Below are positions 60,540 through 64,000 of a stretch of 64,000 bases of DNA, one piece after another; the stretch's first letter is position 1, and every line of letters starts with the position of its first letter. The DNA comes from Bradyrhizobium sp. MOS002 (GTDB taxonomy: Bacteria; Pseudomonadota; Alphaproteobacteria; Rhizobiales; Xanthobacteraceae). The notes beneath the pieces were generated by a model. That model was not told the DNA's origin. It saw nothing but the letters and a program-made list of their open reading frames with translations, and did not search any database. The position numbers were made by a program, and so were the translations under genes. The DNA is taken from assembly GCF_003020115.1 (NCBI RefSeq), contig NZ_PYFX01000012.1:1-64000 (forward strand). The letters are read 5' to 3'.

Positions 60540-60597
60540 CGCGCCACTCCCTACGTGCGGGCTTGATGGAAAGAAGGCTAAACCTCGCTTCAAGAAC

Positions 60598-60615
60598 TGT
60601 CAACTAAACCATACG
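60598..60615. promoter_or_regulatory. Degenerate PpsR-like site, TGT-N12-ACG
   Basis: TGT at 60598 and ACG at 60613 have the 12-bp spacing of a PpsR site with one mismatch in the conserved bases. It sits directly upstream of the predicted aerR promoter and 165 bp from the consensus site. Confidence 0.35.
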
Positions 60616-60625
60616 TAAATTCAAC

Positions 60626-60654
60626 TTGACGGTTTTTGAACTCGCGGACTTAAT
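60626..60654 (+). promoter_or_regulatory. Sigma-70-like promoter before aerR
   Basis: TTGACG and CTTAAT are separated by 17 bp, giving a good -35 and a fair -10. The aerR ATG follows at 60672 with a GGGGGGAG ribosome site. Confidence 0.45.
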
Positions 60655-60671
60655 GTTGGGGGGAGTGAGAT

Positions 60672-61565
60672 ATGACCGATGTGAACGAGCAATCCTTCTC
60701 AGCCGGTAGCGCCACCGACACCGCGTCGGCGCCTCGTCCCAAATCGCTGCGACAGCGAATCCCGACGCCGATCTGGCGCTTTCGGCCGACACTGCAACCG
60801 GTCGCCGTCGTCCGAACCATCAAGACGCAGATCATTCCCAAGATCGTGCTGGCGTTACGCAGCACACCGATTGCAAAACCGGCGGAGACCGCCGAACCTA
60901 CCGCGCCGACCGAGGTGGAGGTGTTTGCCGCACTGGCGCTTGGCGCAGACGACGGCGCGGCGTTCGCCTATGTCGTGGATCTCCAGGCGAAAGGCGCCTC
61001 GGTCGAATCGATCTTTCTCGATCTGCTGGCGCCCGCAGCGCGGCAGCTCGGCGCGCAGTGGGAATCGGACACGACGGATTTTGCCAGCGTAACACTCGCC
61101 GTCGGGCGATTGCAGCTCATCATCCACCGCCTGGGCGACAGCTTCGTGCAGGAAGCCAGCGACGACCACGGCGGCGAATCGGCCCTGCTGACGATCATTC
61201 CCGGCGACCAGCACAGCTTCGGACTATCCATGGTGGCCGAGTTCTTCCGCCGCGCCGGCTGGAATCTCTGTACCGGGCCGTTCTCGTCGCACCAGGAGCT
61301 GACATCACTGGTGCATAATCACTGGTTCGACATTGTCGGCTTCTCCGTCAGCAGCGACCGTCGGCTCGACGAGTTGAAGAAAGACATCCACGACATCCGG
61401 CGCGACTCGCGCAACCGGCAGGTCGGCATCATTCTCGGCGGCCCTATGATAACCGCGCAGCCCGGCCTTGTGGCGTCGATGGGAGCCGATATGATGTCGG
61501 CAGATGCGATCACCGCGCCGCAACAGGCGCACGGCCTGATCGAGCAAATGAAGGGGCGGAAGTGA
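60672..61565 (+). CDS. ppaA: AerR/PpaA, B12-domain antirepressor
   Basis: This 297-residue regulator has a variable basic N-terminus. A helical domain follows (VEVFAALALGADDGAAFAYV, LDLLAPAARQLGAQWESDTTDFASVTLAVGRLQ), then a cobalamin-binding domain. GDQHSFGLSMVAEFFRRAGW carries the D-x-H-x-x-G signature and VGIILGGPMI closes the nucleotide site. AerR/PpaA proteins bind PpsR/CrtJ and modulate repression through light-sensitive cobalamin. It is divergent from the photosynthesis superoperon and overlaps the heme oxygenase start. Confidence 0.93.
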   Translation: MTDVNEQSFSAGSATDTASAPRPKSLRQRIPTPIWRFRPTLQPVAVVRTIKTQIIPKIVLALRSTPIAKPAETAEPTAPTEVEVFAALALGADDGAAFAYVVDLQAKGASVESIFLDLLAPAARQLGAQWESDTTDFASVTLAVGRLQLIIHRLGDSFVQEASDDHGGESALLTIIPGDQHSFGLSMVAEFFRRAGWNLCTGPFSSHQELTSLVHNHWFDIVGFSVSSDRRLDELKKDIHDIRRDSRNRQVGIILGGPMITAQPGLVASMGADMMSADAITAPQQAHGLIEQMKGRK

Positions 61566-62335
61566 CCGGCCTCGGCGCACAAGGACGGCGCAGATTGACC
61601 CGACGAAGCTTACCCTCCAACCCCCTTGCGGACGTGACGGGAATGACGGTTGCGACGGCGGATGTCTCCTCCCCGCCCAGCGTCGTGACCGCGCTTTATC
61701 TCCGTACCAAGGCCCTGCATGCAGAGGCCGAACGGACCGGCATCATTCGCAGTCTGCTGCGGGGTGAAGCAAGCCGGGCAGGCTACATCGTGTTGTTGCG
61801 CAATCTGCTCCCCGCCTACCGGGCCATGGAGCATGGGCTCGAACGCCATCGCGATTCACCCGGCATCGCATTGCTCTCCCGCTACCGGCTTGAGCGCACG
61901 CTCGCGATCGAATCCGACCTTGCTGCGCTGTGTGGCGAGCGACGAATTGAGGACATTCCGCTGCTTGCCGCCGGAGAGATCTACGCCAATCGGATTACGC
62001 ATGTGGCCGGGGGCGACGGCATGCGGCTGATAGCCCATGCCTATACCCGCTATCTCGGGGACCTCAGCGGGGGGCAGATCCTGCAGCGATTGCTGGCGCG
62101 CACGCTGGAGCTTCGCCCTTCAGAGCTGGCCTTCTACGATTTTCCGCGCTTTTCCGATCTGGACATGTTGAAGGCCGACTATCGCAAAGCGCTCGACGAG
62201 GCCGCTGCACTTTCGTCCGATCCGCAGGCCGTGGTGGAGGAAGGTGCAATCGCCTTTTCCATGAATATCGACCTCTCCTGCGCCGTCGAGGCTGCGGTGC
62301 CGCATGGGTCGGCCACGGTCGCCGCCGTGGAGTAG
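61562..62335 (+). CDS. hmuO: Heme oxygenase (biliverdin-forming)
   Basis: This 257-residue protein opens heme to biliverdin IXa, the chromophore of the adjacent bacteriophytochrome. The heme-ligand His is in TKALHAEAERTG (about residue 51), and the distal helix is YLGDLSGGQILQRLL. The GTG at 61562 overlaps the ppaA stop and has AGGGGCGG upstream; an ATG at 61643 would give 230 residues closer to the family core. Co-expression with ppaA links both light sensors. It is convergent with bphP, 19 bp apart. Confidence 0.92.
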   Translation: MTGLGAQGRRRLTRRSLPSNPLADVTGMTVATADVSSPPSVVTALYLRTKALHAEAERTGIIRSLLRGEASRAGYIVLLRNLLPAYRAMEHGLERHRDSPGIALLSRYRLERTLAIESDLAALCGERRIEDIPLLAAGEIYANRITHVAGGDGMRLIAHAYTRYLGDLSGGQILQRLLARTLELRPSELAFYDFPRFSDLDMLKADYRKALDEAAALSSDPQAVVEEGAIAFSMNIDLSCAVEAAVPHGSATVAAVE

Positions 62336-62354
62336 GTTGGCCACGCGTGCAGAT

Positions 62355-64000
62355 TCAGGCCTTCGGCTTGCCGCCGCCCGACGTCCGCGACGCATGCCAG
62401 ATCAGATGCTCCAGCACTTCAGCAGTGCGCAGCGTCGAATTGCGGACGCTCTCGAGCATCTCGGCGATCCGGCCGGTTTCCACACCATAGGTGATTTCGA
62501 GCGCGGCGAGCTGGGCGTTCTCGATCACCGACGACAGCAGGTTCTGGTAGACGAGATCGGTCTTGGAATCGAGACGGACGCTGCTGATCCGATTGCTCTG
62601 AACGATGCCTTCCTGGAAACGGCTGCGCGCGCTCTCGGCGGCCTTTCGGTCGGTGATATCGGAGAAGATCAGCACGAAGCCGAGCACCCGGTCCCGCGAC
62701 GGATGCACCGGATCAGCCCTGATCATCAACGGCTTTTCCCGGTTGCCTTCGCTGCGCAACAGCAACTCGCCGCGCCACGGGCGATGGTGACGGATGAGCT
62801 CCGCAACATCGCGGAGGAAACGGTCCGATTGTTGAAAAGCTCCGGCCAGTTCATCCAGCCGGCCGAACGCGGAATGATCCTTCGGCAGCAACGTCTTGAA
62901 CGCCTCGTTCATCAGCAGAATCTTGCCGTCGATATCGGCGATGATCACCGGCTGCTCGGACACGCGCACCTGGCGACTGAACTGTTCGAGCTGGTCCTGG
63001 ACGATGAGCGTGCGCACCGCGCGGAATTGCAGGACAATGTCCGCTACCGACTGACCGATCAGGCGCGCGGCGGCAAGATCGGCGGGCGTCCAAGGGTCGG
63101 ACGTTCCCTCTACCTGCTGATGCCACTGCGCGAACGACCGGCGTGGCGACAAATCCGAGGGGCTGTTGCCGATCACGAACGGCTTCAACGGATCGCCACC
63201 CCAGGTCACCGTGCGGATGCGCTCCGGCCGGAACCAGATCAGGTACTCGCCGGGATTGCTGGAGATCGGCGTCACCGCGATGCCGCTCGCGACCTTCGTG
63301 ATCCCCGCGAATTGCGGAAGGTCCAGCCCGAGCGATGCCGTCGCCACCACAGACCGATCGCGATGCGTGTCCAGCCACGCGCCGATCTCCCTGATTTCCT
63401 GTGTCCCCGGAACCTCACCGGTCGAAATGATCTGGCCTTCATAAATCAGAGCGCTTCCGCTCGCCCCGAGCGGCTGCAGGATCGATTGCGAGCTATCGAA
63501 GATCGCGCCTCGCCAGTCGCCTTCGCGCGACATCGCTTCGATCATTCGCTGCTCGAGCCGTTGCACGAAGATCTCTGACTGGCTTTGCGCAAAGCTCTCG
63601 AGCGCCGCGATGCGTGTCGCGATCGCCTCGGCAAGCAGTTCGCAAACGGCCCGCAATTCAAAATGGATGAAGCGCGGCTCGTAATGATGACAGGCGACGA
63701 GGCCCCACAGCTTTCCGCCGACCACCAGCGAGATCACCAGGGTCGCGCCCACACCCATATTCTTCAGGTACTGAAGGTGAATCGGCGACATGCTGCGCAG
63801 GAAGCAGACCGACATGTCCAGATCCCGTCCGGTGATCGGCGACAGCCGGGGCTGCAGCGGGACGGGCTGATAGTTTACATCCACGAGCACGCGGACTCGC
63901 GTACGCTCATAGAGCCGCCGCGCCATCTGCGGGATATCGGTCGCAGGATAGCGATTGCCCAGATACGCCTCGAGCTCCGGCTTGCGGCGCTCCGAAAATA
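62355..64000 (-). CDS. bphP: Bacteriophytochrome, BphP1-type, 5'-truncated by window edge
   Basis: The C-terminal ~548 residues are present; the start and the bilin-binding Cys lie beyond 64000. The first visible part is the GAF domain with NRYPATDIPQMAR (the PASDIP-like motif with the key Asp). MSPIHLQYLKNMGVGATLVISL follows, including the conserved His that hydrogen-bonds biliverdin. Then come a PHY domain (WGGDP, SPRRSFAQWHQQVEG tongue) and a PAS domain (DIDGKILLMNEAFKTLLPKD). The end is a short two-helix segment without H-box or HATPase. This matches Rhodopseudomonas BphP1, which acts by binding PpsR2 rather than by phosphotransfer. Confidence 0.93.
   Translation of the reverse strand, partial: FSERRKPELEAYLGNRYPATDIPQMARRLYERTRVRVLVDVNYQPVPLQPRLSPITGRDLDMSVCFLRSMSPIHLQYLKNMGVGATLVISLVVGGKLWGLVACHHYEPRFIHFELRAVCELLAEAIATRIAALESFAQSQSEIFVQRLEQRMIEAMSREGDWRGAIFDSSQSILQPLGASGSALIYEGQIISTGEVPGTQEIREIGAWLDTHRDRSVVATASLGLDLPQFAGITKVASGIAVTPISSNPGEYLIWFRPERIRTVTWGGDPLKPFVIGNSPSDLSPRRSFAQWHQQVEGTSDPWTPADLAAARLIGQSVADIVLQFRAVRTLIVQDQLEQFSRQVRVSEQPVIIADIDGKILLMNEAFKTLLPKDHSAFGRLDELAGAFQQSDRFLRDVAELIRHHRPWRGELLLRSEGNREKPLMIRADPVHPSRDRVLGFVLIFSDITDRKAAESARSRFQEGIVQSNRISSVRLDSKTDLVYQNLLSSVIENAQLAALEITYGVETGRIAEMLESVRNSTLRTAEVLEHLIWHASRTSGGGKPKA

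Noticed and set aside
1..64000. CRISPR arrays, insertion sequences, rRNA operons
   Set aside because: No regularly spaced long repeats with spacers, no transposase genes and no rRNA-like sequence were seen; the only tandem repeats are the VOC coding repeat and the short CTAAC arrays.

Overview
The window is high-GC alphaproteobacterial DNA and most likely comes from a photosynthetic Bradyrhizobium or a close relative such as Rhodopseudomonas. The evidence is an uninterrupted aerobic-type purple-bacterial photosynthesis superoperon (bchF-N-B-H-L-M-lhaA-puhA-B-C-orf-acsF-puhE-hemA, minus strand, about 60.5 to 44.7 kb). Beyond it lie a B12-domain antirepressor (aerR/ppaA), a heme oxygenase and a kinase-less bacteriophytochrome of the BphP1 type that runs off the right edge. 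Species assignment is inference; the photosynthesis gene calls are firm.

Region 1 (1-24 kb) is accessory metabolism and regulation. It holds an MFS carrier, an orphan Bug-type binding protein, an EmrAB-like pump with a divergent TetR, and a run of detoxification and repair genes (epoxide hydrolase, crotonase, OsmC, cupin, MsrA). It also holds a VOC protein, a small histidine kinase and an AraC regulator. Three paralogous ~950-residue regulators (PhoB-type winged helix + STAND ATPase + helical repeats) are the most striking genes here. Two of them share a conserved promoter block. Four genes nearby carry upstream arrays of three CTAAC-like repeats at an exact 10-bp period, all in the same orientation to the gene, which suggests one local regulon.

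Region 2 (24-31 kb) holds a cytoplasmic molybdopterin oxidoreductase of the BisC type, a Rid-family protein, and a LysR regulator divergent from a metallo-beta-lactamase-fold hydrolase and an alpha/beta hydrolase.

Region 3 (30.6-42.7 kb) looks like one catabolic regulon. It contains a complete Dpp/Opp-type ABC importer, a class III aminotransferase, a penicillin-acylase-family Ntn hydrolase without a visible signal peptide, a GntR/FCD repressor and an FAD monooxygenase with an N-terminal NTF2-like segment. The same 13-bp palindrome (ATATAT-C/G-ATATAT) occurs in front of each of the three transcription units, including the GntR/monooxygenase divergent region. This implies uptake, deacylation, transamination and oxidation of an unidentified N-acyl or peptide-like compound.

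Region 4 (42.7-44.6 kb) is a small patch with a frameshifted gene, a 28-nt tRNA 3'-end fragment and small unknown genes. Region 5 (44.7-64 kb) is the photosynthesis cluster. Many of its genes overlap at stop/start codons. A consensus PpsR/CrtJ site (TGT-N12-ACA) lies at the bchF end, and a degenerate one precedes aerR.
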